A stretch of DNA of 64,000 nt, from the NCBI GenBank assembly GCA_028095005.1, contig CM051460.1:287820653-287884652 (forward strand), given 5' to 3'. Position numbers and translations under genes: made by a program. Source of the stretch: Rhynchospora pubera. Lineage: Eukaryota; Streptophyta; Magnoliopsida; Poales; Cyperaceae. Shown here one piece after another: positions 28,068 to 40,349 of this stretch; within the stretch, counting starts at the first letter, position 1, and the number at the start of each line of letters is the position of its first letter. The notes below the pieces were generated by a model that did not search any database, had not been told where the DNA came from, and saw nothing but the letters and a program-made list of their open reading frames with translations.

Positions 28068-29793
28068 GGAGGGTATGGGTGCTTTAGTCATTTAAATTTG
28101 CTGTTCAATAAATTCCACACCTTAAATTGCTGAAAAAACATGCATGAACCTGGTGTGAAAAAAATGATACCGTGTTTTAAGTTTTAATGGAAAATAAATG
28201 TCCAGTTTTTCTGTCTCTTCGTTACTCTTACTTTATTTTAAACTGCTTTTACATCAAAAGCTTCACGCGCCCAGAATATTATTTCATTGATTGATTCCAA
28301 TTCTTTATTTAAATTTAATGTTGAAGAAAGGTCACTTTGATACAACCACAAGCTTCATGCAGTAAACATGTAGTTCACTTTTTGTAAGCACCTGATCATG
28401 ATAAAGTTTACAGGAAAATTAATTAAAAACTGGAGATCCACCTGTCAGCTGAGATAACTTTATTCATAAACATAAGCGAGGTTTACAAGTAATTTGGGTT
28501 TGTTGTACTACAAATTAGATGTGCAAAGACCAAACAAATATTTACTAAATCCTGTGTCCTGGCATTTCAGAGGGTATAATTTGACAAAGGTCCTTCATGC
28601 CTCTCTTTCCAATTTTTGGCGGGGATATAGCTAAAAAAATAGAACATTGACTAGGCAAGTATAGATGGCATGGATATGATAAAAGCATATTGGTTCAAAG
28701 TACGCACATGTGGCAATTACAGCCTTCCTAGTAGTGGCATCCCTCGGGTTATCATCGAACCGCGTCTAGGGCCAATCAGATTGAGTTTCGAGGGTAATTT
28801 AGACAATTTTCTGTACAAAGGTTCGAATTTCTCGAATATAAAAATGCATTTGAACAATCTTTTGTGGAATTAAATGAGTAGGATTTGTTGAATTGAATGA
28901 GTAGGAATTCCAGTCTACTCCATTTGCGTTAAAAACGGTGTCTTTTAATTGCGACCGGCTTATAATGCGCGAGTACAGTTAATGCTAATCCGAAGGTTCA
29001 TGTTAATCATCAGAAAAAAATTGCAAGGATGAACACTTAGTCTGGTCCTGCACTCATGCCATTCAAACTCCTTACTGGTACTAGTACATTATATGATGGA
29101 GTGTGTCAATGCCTTAGGAAGGCGACACTGGAAATTCCGGCTAGGCATTTATGCAATTTTTTGAACCCCTAACAATGATAAGAACTATCATTAAAAAAAA
29201 AAAAAAGGAGATAAACTTCTATCTAAATCTAGACTTTACTGTTAACATGCATTAATTTGTGGTGTTACTCCACACTGGTGTCTTGTCCATGGAAAAATGG
29301 CATAACCAGATACATATTTCATATTTTGATGTTTTTTGTGTCATTTTATTTACCATTTTAGAACTTCTGATTGTCAATGTTGTATAGATTATGACATGCA
29401 TATCATCAGTAACACTTCCAAAATAAGGTAATATTTGCCATAAAAAGAGAATGGTGTGAAAAGAAACAAGTGCTGAATATATTGACTAAACATTAAATTT
29501 TGCTTCATATCTGATAGTTTATTATACCAACAAAACAATCGTCTCTGTTTTGCTCGTTCCACAAGTTTCAAATTAAAGACTTCAAAGTTCAAACAAGCAG
29601 TGTGTACAGTGCCCTCAGCCCTACTTTTTGTGAGTTTACAAAAAATTTTGAATTTTCTTTTAGGTAACTGTATTTAAGCTGTATTATTTCAGAGAAAGTA
29701 CATATAATGGTTGTTTGCGACGCATCCGGTTCTTTTGATTGTCCATTTGCTTGATCAGAACAGATTTAATAAATGAATTTCAACTGTGATAAT
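28068..29793. other. intergenic gap
   Basis: AT-rich sequence without a supported gene. An ORF at 28670-28873 has no recognisable motif. A run of A near 29195 is the only simple repeat. Confidence 0.45.
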
Positions 29794-30179
29794 TGAGAAA
29801 TGTTAGAGTCCAATATATTAGACGGATGAGCTACATTTAATACGATCAATTTCACGTTTTTAAATTTCAAATGACTGATCCAAACCGTTCAATATGTTCT
29901 TCATATTAAAAATTATAAAAAATCAATTTTTACATTTTTTCAAAATTTTTTACTATTTTTTTTGATATTTTAGAAAATTATTGTTATTGGACAATTCATA
30001 GTGTTTTATATCATGAATTTTCAAAAATATCCAAAAAATGTAAAAATTGGTTTCTTGTAAGTTTTTAATATGGAGAACATATTAAACGGTTTGGATCGGT
30101 CATTTTAAATTTAAAAATGTAAAAACTATCATATTGGACGAACTCATCTGTCCTATATATTGGACACTAGCATTTCTCA
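29794..30179. mobile_element. 386-bp foldback MITE
   Basis: Long imperfect inverted repeats begin TGAGAAATGTTAGAGTCC on the left and, read inward from the right, TGAGAAATGCTAGTGTCC. Internal blocks such as GATCCAAACCGTT(C/T)AATATG are mirrored. The flanks TGATAAT and TGATAAC form a 6-of-7 direct repeat. The element is non-coding. Confidence 0.8.
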
Positions 30180-30201
30180 TGATAACTTAGTAGGATAGAT
30201 G

Positions 30202-30516
30202 TAGGGCTGTCGATGGAATGTCGTTTCGCATATTTTCGATCCATTTCGTCCAAACGGAACAGCTAACGGAAGAGAAATCCATTTCGTTTCTGAAAACGGA
30301 ACGAAAACCAAACGCGTACCGGTAGACGTTAGTGTTCCGTTTAACCGAAAAAATGACTGAAATCAATGAAAAATAGACTGAAATCAGTGGAAAATGAGGA
30401 ACGAAACAGTTAACGGAACGGAAAACTATTCAATTTTATGAAACAAAACAAAAACGAAATGGTACTTTGTTACGTTACTAGAAACAAAACGAAAACGGAA
30501 GACCCTTGTTCTACTA
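30202..30516. mobile_element. hAT-like non-autonomous element, TAGGGCTGTC type, copy 1
   Basis: It starts TAGGGCTGTCGATGG and ends with a degraded terminus …CTACTA. It is flanked by GATAGATG (30194-30201) and AATAGATG (30517-30524), a 7-of-8 match to an 8-bp duplication. The inside is rich in repeated AACGGAA/TTTCGTT words. It lies only 22 bases right of the foldback element. Confidence 0.65.
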
Positions 30517-30683
30517 AATAGATGAATTGGTATTGTTTATTGGTAAAAATAAAATAGTGGTAGTTGTAATTAATTAATATTAATTGTTGAGAAGTTATAA
30601 ATACTACTAAATGCTAATAATTGGCATCTCAGTCCAAGAGAGGACTTGTATTTTAAAATTTAAAAACAAAAAAACAATAATAA

Positions 30684-30952
30684 CTATCATCTATAATTTT
30701 GTCATCACTTGTCATCGCTTGAACAACATGAACAGAAAAAAAATAGATAAGGTAAATATATATATGATCAAAATGAAGACATACAAACAAATAAATTTTG
30801 TCATCATTGTTCAGATTTTTATATGCATATTCAACTTATTTTTATTGAACTCATTTATTTATATGTGTTCACTTTGATCATTTGTATGTTCATCTTATCT
30901 ATTTTATATATTTATTTTATTCCAGCAATGACAAAACTGCACATGGGAAGTA
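30684..30952. mobile_element. palindromic MITE, second copy
   Basis: A diverged relative of the element at 24567-24843. The right half shares TTCAG..TTT.ATATGCATATTC, a TTATTGAACT block, ATGTGTTCACTT and ACAAAACTGCA.ATGG with that copy, and the left half mirrors it (ACATACAAACAAATAAA). Confidence 0.65.
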
Positions 30953-32465
30953 ATCAATTAAAAAATAAAGTATGTCAATGAATGCACATCTACTTCCAAT
31001 ACGTACATAATCATGAAATGTATGAGGTGAACTGTAGAAATGTACCGTCAAATGGTACGACCAATTATTTCCTTTCCTTTCAATTTTACATACACATACG
31101 TACGATATATTAATAAAGAATATTCCAACAGGTGAGAAAATAAATGAGGGATAATTTAATTTTGATTTTTGACCGTCCGATCATGAGAGGAGAGAGATGG
31201 TAAATGGGAACTGAGAGTAGCCGTTGCCAGTTGGCCGCGTGCTTCTTCATTTACTCTCACAATTTAGTGCGGATTTGATGTTTGTTGATCGATATCAGAT
31301 AAAAAATGATGTGAGGCTTACGGAAAGACAGCCGTCAGATGCTTACTTCATCCCTCGGGTTATCCCCCAACGGGCCCACCATTCCATGCACTTGGAAAAC
31401 CCAAGCCGACTCAAACTTATATAAGCTGAGCCTGAAGCCCTGAAATACAATCAAAGCATAATTCATTTCTTATGTGAATCAATTACCAAATAAACCATAG
31501 TTAGACATGAGTCCATCATATTAGATTTTAATGTCTATCAAAATAAAGACACAATATAGTAGTTTTCATGTGCACGTAACGAATGTGATATAGATCGTAT
31601 ATAATTGTTTAATTTCGTTTTTTGAATTTTAAATTTGAATTTCTTAGACAAGTTAAAAATAGAAGCATGAAGTTTATACATTCGACCCTTCTATTATTCA
31701 TAATAATTTATTATTATTAAGTTAATTTATCAACACTAAGCAAAAGATACTCCCACATAATAGGCAAATAAGAAATCAAATAATTATATATCATTGTTTT
31801 AATTTTACATAGGACTTTAGACGTTAGACAATAAAGATATAATAAAATTAATAATTTAGTCTTCTCATTTTTAAATAAACAGCTAATTTGGTAGGGACTT
31901 ACTCTTTTTTCAATAAAAAGTCTGCATTCTATCTAAAATTAAGACTTAGACCAAAGATCAGACTAAATTATACAACTTAATGGTCCATAATTAATATAAG
32001 AATTGTTTACACCTTCTTAGATGCAATTTGTTTATGACATTTTTATAGATGATTTTATAAGTAGTAGGGATTAAGTCTGAAATTGTTGCATATATCCATT
32101 TTTATGGTATGCATACACCGGGTGTATTTTGAGTTAGCGTTGAAAAGACAAAACTTGATTAATTAAGCTGGTCAAGTGAAAACCCTGAAAAAAAAAAAGA
32201 AAAGCAAAAAAAGTACAAATTAATTAAAATAATAATAAATAAGATGGGACGGCATGAGTCTAGTCGCCGCCGACAAAAGAACTGAGAGCTGAGAGCAGCT
32301 CCATGCATGATGCATCCAGTTCCAGTGCAACTGCCAATCAAAGATATGCTTCTTTCATCATTGCGATTTTCTGTAAAAGGAAATCACCGTCACCTTACCC
32401 CTTACATGCCTACCCTTCTACAAGAGGGATCTAGCTAGGTTTAGCGTGCTCAGACCGAATTCAGA
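30953..32465. other. intergenic gap
   Basis: AT-rich sequence without a supported gene or clear element ends. An ORF at 31224-31424 carries no motif. Confidence 0.45.
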
Positions 32466-32972
32466 TCTGGTGCCGCGCGGCACCCGTGTAGCGAACCAGA
32501 TCTGACCGTCATATCTACGATAAATGATCCCTAATTTTTTCCGAATTGTAAGGCCCGAAAAAATTTGACCATCGAGATCAAATCGGACGGCTCGAGAAGT
32601 GCGCTACACGCTTGCCGCGCTACACGAGATCCGGGTCCTGCTCAGACCACCTGTCCGGTGGGCCCAGCTACTTTCATAGTTTCATTAGCACATAACTTGA
32701 TATTACAAAAGAGCCTCATCCTAAGGCTCTGTTTGGATGGTTAAAGAATAAGAAAGAAATAAGGAATTAGGGAAGAAAATATTGAAAAGTGTGTAACTTT
32801 AGAAAAGATCCGGTCCCGCACTGAACGGTGCCACGCCCCTATCTGCACCGTCCAATCTGATCTTCATGGTTAAGGGAGGCCCGTACATAATATTAGATCG
32901 ATAGACCCGAACTGGCCAGATCAAATCGGACGATGTAGATGGGTGCGCTGCACCATCCCGCGCGGGAGGGGA
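32466..32972. repeat. two related GC-rich repeat units
   Basis: Units at about 32466-32636 and 32807-32972 share GATCAAATCGGACG, a gtgCGCT(A/G)CAC block, GATCCGG(G)TCC and CGCGCGG palindromes, against an AT-rich background. Between them, at about 32724, is a truncated Tourist-like start (GGCTCTGTTTGGATGG). A third fragment (AAATCGGACGG… to CCCATCCCTAAT) is at about 33710-33780. Confidence 0.5.
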
Positions 32973-32979
32973 TACAAAT

Positions 32980-33560
32980 TAGGACTGTCAATGGGTACAA
33001 TACGGTACGGTAGAAGGTATTTTCATACCCGCACCCGTTAAAATTTTTTTTTTATCCATACCCGTTAAAAAATAATTTTGCCCGTACCTTACCCATATCC
33101 GTTAAGAATTAACGGTACGGGTACGATAACGGTAAAAAATGAATATAGTAACAATAAAATTTATACACTCTGTATAAATAAATTATATCAATAAGTATAT
33201 TAATAAAGTGCAACAATGATGGCGGATATTTTAGATTTTTGCTTTTTTTATTTTTTCATACACTGAATGGAAAAAATTATAGATTTTAAATAAAATTTAG
33301 CAATATTTTTTACCAATTATGCAATATAAGATGTCACATGTATCGTGTAATTGTATCTTTTTCATTGTGTCAATCACCTGTTATGAAAACCAATACGAAA
33401 TAGCTCTTACCCGTACCTGTACCCGTTAAATTAACGAAAAAATTTCCTTACCCATACTCGTACTCATTAACTTAACGAAAATAAAATTTTATCCATACCC
33501 GTCTTATACGATACAGTACGAGTTAAATAAACGAGTAAACGTGTTTCATTGACATCCCTA
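32980..33560. mobile_element. hAT-like non-autonomous element, TAGGGCTGTC type, copy 2
   Basis: A 581-bp element with ends TAGGACTGTCAATG and CATTGACATCCCTA (imperfect inverse). It is flanked on both sides by the perfect 8-bp duplication ATACAAAT (32972-32979 and 33561-33568), the hallmark of hAT transposition. The inside is non-coding and repeats ACCCGTTAA/TTAACGGGT words in both orientations, so it can fold extensively. It shares end type with the element at 30202-30516. Confidence 0.85.
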
Positions 33561-33568
33561 ATACAAAT

Positions 33569-34131
33569 TCCATCCCTAATGGATAAAAATCCTCTGCCAC
33601 ATAATTAAAATGCAGCAAATCGCGTTAGTGATTTCAGTCCTATTTAATTTGTATAGTTAATTTTTTTCAAATCTATCAATCTGATATTATTCATGAAATA
33701 TTTATCATAAATAAATCGGACGGTTGTGATGAAAGTGTTGCACTCTACAGCGCGGCAGAGATGCGATTCCCATCCCTAATAGCTAACGAATACTATAAGT
33801 TCAAAATTATAAGAGTACTTAGCTACAAAGCTATACTTCGTGATTTGTTCACGGGGCCAAAAAAAAAAAAAAGTTGTGCAATTTTTGTAATGTAGGTGCA
33901 TTGCTGCAATTACTCAAGGGACTAGGGTATATTTGACAAATTCAGAATTCAAATTGAAATTCGGAATAAAAATGTAATTATCGGTAATTCGGTATGTTTT
34001 TTTAGTATCCGAAACTTTTTGTACAACTATTCTCCATTCTCGTTTGGTGGCCTTTTGGATTGCGCTTTGTCAAAAAAAAAAAAAAAAAAGAGAGAGAGGG
34101 GGGTGGGGGGAGGAGAAAAAAAAGGTATTAT
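33569..34131. other. gap left of the virus-bearing element
   Basis: AT-rich flank with a fragment of the GC-rich repeat family near 33710-33780, followed by an A run and a purine tract (GAGAGAGAGGGGGGTGGGGG, near 34090). No gene is seen. Confidence 0.45.
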
Positions 34132-34388
34132 ATGTTTTTTGGGGAAATTGTTTTTATGCCACTCCAAAAGAAGGAAATTGTGAAAATGCCACTCAAAAGT
34201 TAATTCTTCTATAAATGCCACTATGACCATATAAAAGTGCTACATGAACCCCAAGAATTGTCCCCAAGAAGAACCAGATGGTATAATCAAACCTGAAAAG
34301 GCCGACCTAGAATATTTTTGAAATAAAAGTCATTTAAGAATAAACCAGTAGAAATTCTAAAAATCCTTATAAAAATTTTATTTTCCCT

Positions 34389-34796
34389 ATGAGCGATTGG
34401 CGCCTCAGCGCGAACAGCACAATTTACAGAGAAGCACTCAAAGCAACCGAATCAATCCATTCACCGGCGGTCGGTTTTGTCAAGCCACAGGACATAACCG
34501 GGAGAACAACAGAAGTCCAATTTAAGCAAAATAACACAATCATACAATTGTTGCTTAAATTGACTGAACAAATCGAGGATCTGAAGGTAGCAGTCAAAAG
34601 GCTCGAGGCTGTGAAAGGGAAAGAAGGCACTCAACCTGACGACCTGACTGACTCTCTAGACCAGATCCAGCAACAACTTCAGAAGCTGAGCTTAGGAGAG
34701 CCCAGTAAACCGGCAGTGCCAAAACCGAAAGGCAAACTTTTTGTATTCAAAAACCCAAAAGAAATATTTGAAGCCGAGAAAAAGAAGGCAGCATGA
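34389..34796 (+). CDS. pararetroviral small ORF, virion-associated-protein-like
   Basis: A 135-residue ORF just before the polyprotein, whose stop overlaps the polyprotein start as ATGA. Position, size, a central heptad-like segment (IIQLLLKLTEQIEDLKVAVKRL) and the Lys/Pro-rich C-terminus fit ORF2 of badnaviruses and tungroviruses, a coiled-coil nucleic-acid-binding protein associated with virions. That is family knowledge; the assignment rests on position and composition. The frame is closed upstream by a stop at 34341, and no separate ORF1 is found in the 248 bases to the element's left end. The copy is endogenous and its expression is unknown. Confidence 0.75.
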   Translation: MSDWRLSANSTIYREALKATESIHSPAVGFVKPQDITGRTTEVQFKQNNTIIQLLLKLTEQIEDLKVAVKRLEAVKGKEGTQPDDLTDSLDQIQQQLQKLSLGEPSKPAVPKPKGKLFVFKNPKEIFEAEKKKAA

Positions 34797-37700
34797 GCAG
34801 AACGCAAACAACAACAGAGGCAGCAAGACCATCAGTGCCAGAAAGAGACACAAATCAAACCCCTACTGTTGAAGATCAGATCCGTGGCTATCGCCTTGGA
34901 TCCAGACTTAGATTTGAGGCTCAAAGAAGGCTCCCTGGTCAATCTCGACGGTACCAGCGAAGTCTTGAGTCACAAATGAATCCTGATGCTGAGCTCAACA
35001 TCTCCCAATACAGACGAGCACAGCAAGTCCCAGCAGAAACTCTCTACCAAGCTGGATGGTCAGAGAGCAGGCACCGAGTATACCAACATTACTCGGATGA
35101 AAGAACGTTGGTTACAGATGGCCAGCAAGTGGAGCTGTCGTTCATCTCTGAAGAAAGTTTTAACAGACTTTTGCAAGAAGGGCTCCAACATCTGCATATC
35201 AAACTAATTATGGTTTGATTGTACACGTTGCATAGGCGAAGTGCAGGTGTGAATGCACTTGTGTTAATCAGAGACACTAGATGGCGAGATGATAGAGCTG
35301 TCATCAGCTCTATGGAGATGGATCTCACATCTGGGACGCAGTTGGCATATACTGCCCCAGATATGACTCTAAGTATCCGTGACTTCAGAGATCACATTCA
35401 ACTAGTGATTCAAACTCACGGGTATGAAGGATGGCAAGGTGGAGAGAGTAATCTTTTACTCTCAAGGTCTCTAATTGGACGACTGTCCAATACAAGCCAC
35501 ACAAATTTCAGATACAATGTTCAGAACGTGGCGGACCACCTAGCAAGTCGAGGAGTTCGGGCCATCCCTGGCTCGCAACGTACAACTGCAGAACTCCGTG
35601 GAAGGCAGTGGCTTGTGAGACCAGCTGTCATCTCACAAGCTCAGAATCCCCAAGTAGCACGAATCCGAGCAAGGACAGACGGCTCATTATCCGTCAGATT
35701 TGCGGGGTATACAACAACAACCCCTGAACAAGAAGCTATTCGTGGAGAAAATGATGAGGAAGAACTCGAACAAGAATTCATTAATCTACTCACACTAGAT
35801 GATGATTGGCCATATGAAGATGATCCAGAATTTCCAGAAATCTATTCAGACCCTGAGGAATTCAGTGAAGATGACGAGACTGAGCAAGATGATGGTTCCT
35901 TATTAGGAAAATGGTTCTTGGCAATACTAAAAGCCGAACAAACTGAACCAACAGTTGAAATGCTGGAACCAATAAACCCGTATCAATGGTTTGCTATTGA
36001 GCAGCTAGATAGCGAAGATGAACTCGTACAAATGACATTTACAGAGTTTAATTGGCTAGAAACCATTGATGCAGAAAGTGAGTGGTTTGAGGAACAAGCC
36101 CTCATGATGACTTGTCAATGGGATGAGTCAGATGAAGATGAGACACTCTCTACGGTGCGATTCCTATCTCAATTGGATGCACCGGCAAACCGAGGTGAAG
36201 ACTTGCTAAGTCTTCTAGCGAATGGTGATGGGGAAGATGCTAGTTCCCCAAATTCCAAAACAAAGTGGGACGAGGATCTATTCGAGACGGTTTATATGGT
36301 AGAAGAGATGGAATACCCACAATTCAAAAATCTCAAAAAGAAAGTGGAGACGGTACTCTCAACCGCAGAGTCTTCACTTACAAGAATACCACCTGAACCA
36401 ATCATGGGACCGGCCATGTACCCACCTGGTTCAAGGCAACCCCAGAACCTCCAAATCCCAGAAATAAAGGCACGGTTGGACAACATCCGTGGTGGCTATG
36501 CAAGGCAAATGAACGAAAGGTTTAATCTGCCAACAGCCCAAGCCAGTCAAGGCGCAATCCTGGTTCTACCAGAAGATATTGGGCTGTACTCAGAAGTTAT
36601 CTCCCGATGGGAATCAATCACGCTCAACCTGATAAATGAGAAGAACTGGGCAGATAACAAATCAAAGGTCAACTACATCGAAAATCTCCTAGGTGAAACG
36701 GAGAAAAAGACCTGGATTCAGTGGAGAATGACATTCCCCACTGAATATGAAGAACTAGTGAACATCGCCGATGATCCGCAAAATGTAATATCACAAATCA
36801 GACGAATGTTCCTGTTAGAGGACCCAACAACCGGGTCCACTGAAGAGCAAGATCGAGCGTACAACGACCTGGAGAGACTTTCATGCCACAATGTGAAAGA
36901 TCTTTTTGACTATATAAATGATTATAAGATTTTGGCGGCAAAATCAGGAAGGATGTTCATATCTCCTGAACTCTCGACAAAATTTTTCAGAAAGATGCCT
37001 CCAATTATTGGTGGAGAAATTGAGAAGGCATTTGCTGAAAAATACCCAGGCAATACTGTGGGTGTTATTCCAAGAATACATTTTACCTACCAGTACCTGG
37101 CAGAGCAGTGTAAGAGAGTTGCACTCCAAAGAAGCCTCAAAGATCTCTCATTCTGTAGCCGCATACCAGTGCCGGGTTACTATCAAAAGAACAAGAAGTA
37201 TGGTCTTCGAAAGGCGAAGACATATCGGGGCAAACCACATGATACGCACATCAGAGTATTCAAAAGAAAGCACGCAGATAAAGTAAGGAAATGCAAGTGC
37301 TTTATATGTGGTGAAGAAGGACATTTTGCCCGCAACTGCACAAGGCAAAAGGGCAACATTGCAAGAGCAGCCATAGTCGAAAATCTAGACCTAGATGATG
37401 ACTGGGATGTGCTCTCGGTAGATCAAAATGAACCAGATAGCGATGCAATCTGTTCATTTTCTGAAGGAGAAGGAGGTACTGGTCATTCTTTGATGGCTGG
37501 TATAAATGAGGTTCCGTACGAAACCGCAATGATGATAACGAGTGAAGAAATCTCATGGCGAGTGGTGACCTCAGTGCCCCAAGAAATCCAAAATTGTGCG
37601 CATCAATGGGAGGACAACAGTCCAGTGGCGCAAGAATTCATGAGGTGTCTGTTCTGCAAGGAGCAGACTAATCCAAGGATGAGAGCACATTGCAGTATAT

Positions 37701-40195
37701 GTCATTTGACTGTCTGCCCAATGTGTTCGAGATTCAACCTGGGAAGAAGGTTGACAATACAAAGATCAAATCTCCAGTATGACAACAAGGATACCCTAAT
37801 TAATGAGCTGATTGGGTATACAAATTTCCTCTTAGCAGAAAACCAAAGGCTAAATGAAAGAATTGAAGAATTGGAGATGGGAAAGGATCTGGATGAAATG
37901 CGAGATCCAACAAAAGGAAAAACCCCTGAAAAGCAAATTCTTGAAGAGGTAGATTCGGATGATGCAGCAATTGAAAACCATATCCAGAAACGAAATGGAG
38001 TGGTAATCAAGATGCTGACAGATAGAGACGAATACATCAGTACTCAAGTTCCAGATCCGAGAAAAGGAAAGAGAGTCTTAAACAGACTTTACAACATTGA
38101 GCTGACAATGGAAATACCAGGTGTCGAGAAGTTCAAAATCCAAGCAATCCTGGATACTGGTGCCACAGTTTGCTGCGTGGATCAGAATGCAGTCCCAAAA
38201 GAAGCTTTGGAACCCAGTGCGTACCCCATTCAAATCAACGGGGTTAACTCTTCTCAAATAGCCAACCAAAAACTCAAAGGTGGAATGATGGCTATCGAGG
38301 AAAATCGTTTCCGTATTCCTTTCACCTATGCATTCCCAATGGAACAAAGGGACGGAATCCAAATGCTGATTGGCTGCAATTTCATCCGAGCCATGCAAGG
38401 AGGGTTTAGGATTGAGGGCCAAATGGTGGCATTTTACAAAAATGTCACAACAATCGCGACAAAAGTCAACGCTGAGGTAGCAGCTTCAGCAGCAATCGAA
38501 GAACTAGAGCTGTCTGAGCTAGAATATTTTGAGATTCAGAGAATCACTGCATACTCTTGTGGTGAAGAATCACAGAAATTCAAGGAAAGGTTCAGACCCC
38601 TTTTGGAGAGATTAAAAGAACAAGGGTATATTGGAGAAAATCCTCTCCAACACTGGGAAAAGAATCGGGTTAAATGCAAGTTAGACATTATCAACCCGGA
38701 TATCACAATCCAAGACAAGCCCCTGAAACATGTCACACCAGCAATGAAAGAGCAATTTGACAAGCATGTTCAGGCACTACTCAAGATTGGAGTGATACGA
38801 CCCAGTAAGAGCCGACACAGAACCATGGCAATGATGGTAAACTCAGGTACATCAATAGATCCAAAGACTGGTGCTGAAATCAAAGGCAAGGAGCGTATGG
38901 TATTTAATTACCGCACCCTCAATGATAATACCCACAAAGACCAATACAGCTTGCCAGGAATTAATACCATCCTTAAGAAAGTCGGCAATAGTCGAATTTA
39001 CTCGAAATTCGACTTAAAAAGTGGGTTCCATCAGGTGGCAATGGATCCTGAATCGGTTGAGTGGACGGCTTTTGTCGTTCCAAATGGCTTGTATGAATGG
39101 CTAGTTATGCCATTCGGGTTGAAAAATGCACCAGCAATTTTTCAAAGAAAGATGGACGACTGCTTCCGGGGAACGGAAAACTTTATAGCAGTATACATCG
39201 ATGATATACTGGTGTTTTCTGAAGATGAAGAACAACATGCCAAACATTTGGAGGCTATGCTGACAATTTGTGAGAAATGGGGGCTTGTACTCTCCCCAAC
39301 TAAAATGAAAATAGCTGTACAGGAAATCGAATTCCTAGGTGCAGTTATTGGGAACAGAAAAATCAAACTTCAGCCGCACATAATCAAGAAAATCATTTCT
39401 TTCGATGAAGAAAAATTGAAGGAGAAGGCTGGTATGAGATCATGGCTTGGCATCCTCAACTATGCCAGATCGTACATACCGAAATTGGGAACATTACTTG
39501 GGCCATTATATTCAAAAACAAGCGAACACGGTGACAAAAGGCTCAAAAGCTCAGACTACGAGATCATCAGAAAGGTCAAGCAAGCGGTGCAGCAGCTCCC
39601 AGATCTCGAGTTACCTCCGGAAGGATCCTACATCATCCTTGAAACAGACGGATGTATGGAAGGATGGGGTGGAGTATGCAAATGGAAGAAAGCAAAGCAT
39701 GACCCCCGAAACACGGAGAAAGTTTGTGCGTATGCAAGCGGGAAATTCCCAGTGATTAAATCCACAATAGATGCAGAAATCTATGCTTGCATGGAAACAA
39801 TGAAGGCACTCAAGATTCACTACCTGGATCAAAAGGAGATCACTCTCAGAACTGATTGCCAGGCCATAATTAGTTTCTATAACAAGTCAGCACAAAACAA
39901 ACCTTCAAGAGTCCGATGGATTAATTTTGTTGACTTTGTTACAGGAACAGGAGTGCAAGTAAATTTCGAGCACATTGATGGCAAAATGAATGTGCTAGCT
40001 GATTCGTTATCACGATTAACAACAAATATGGTGAAAACCGGAAATTGCTATTTCGCTGATGAACAATTGGCCGATTTAGAAAAGGTGCTCGAAGAAACAA
40101 AAGGAGCTCCTGAGGAGATAATCAAGCATCTGGCAACAATTATCGGGCATATTGATAATATGCTAGATGAAAAACCTTTCTTTCAAAACCTCTAG
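34793..40195 (+). pseudogene. pararetroviral polyprotein ORF broken by one in-frame stop
   Basis: About 1800 codons in one frame, interrupted by a single UGA at 35216-35218 inside the N-terminal movement-protein region. No frameshift is seen. Order of domains: movement-protein-like region (to about 35650); an acidic stretch; a coat-protein region ending in a CCHC zinc knuckle (about 37292-37342); a second Cys/His cluster (about 37597-37735), typical of badnaviruses; an aspartic protease with DTGAT (about 38152); reverse transcriptase with YIDD (39193-39204); and RNase H to about 40015. There is no integrase. This order identifies a Caulimoviridae member of badnavirus/tungrovirus type. The upstream part stops at the UGA, and the downstream part has no good AUG at its start. 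The copy is therefore defective as it stands, unless the stop is read through. Confidence 0.93.
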
Positions 40196-40349
40196 AGCAA
40201 GGCGATAAGCGGGCATGGTGGACCGCTGGAAAAACCCACTATACCTTGTATCTTAGAAACTGTCTGGTAGTAATCTACGGAAAGCTACTGACATTTTTAG
40301 TTTTCTTATAATTTTTATTCTGTGTGAATTTTATTTCTTTTTCAGAAAA

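Noticed and set aside
28670..28873. 67-residue ORF
   Set aside because: No motif, neighbouring sequence is non-coding, and no TATA box in place.
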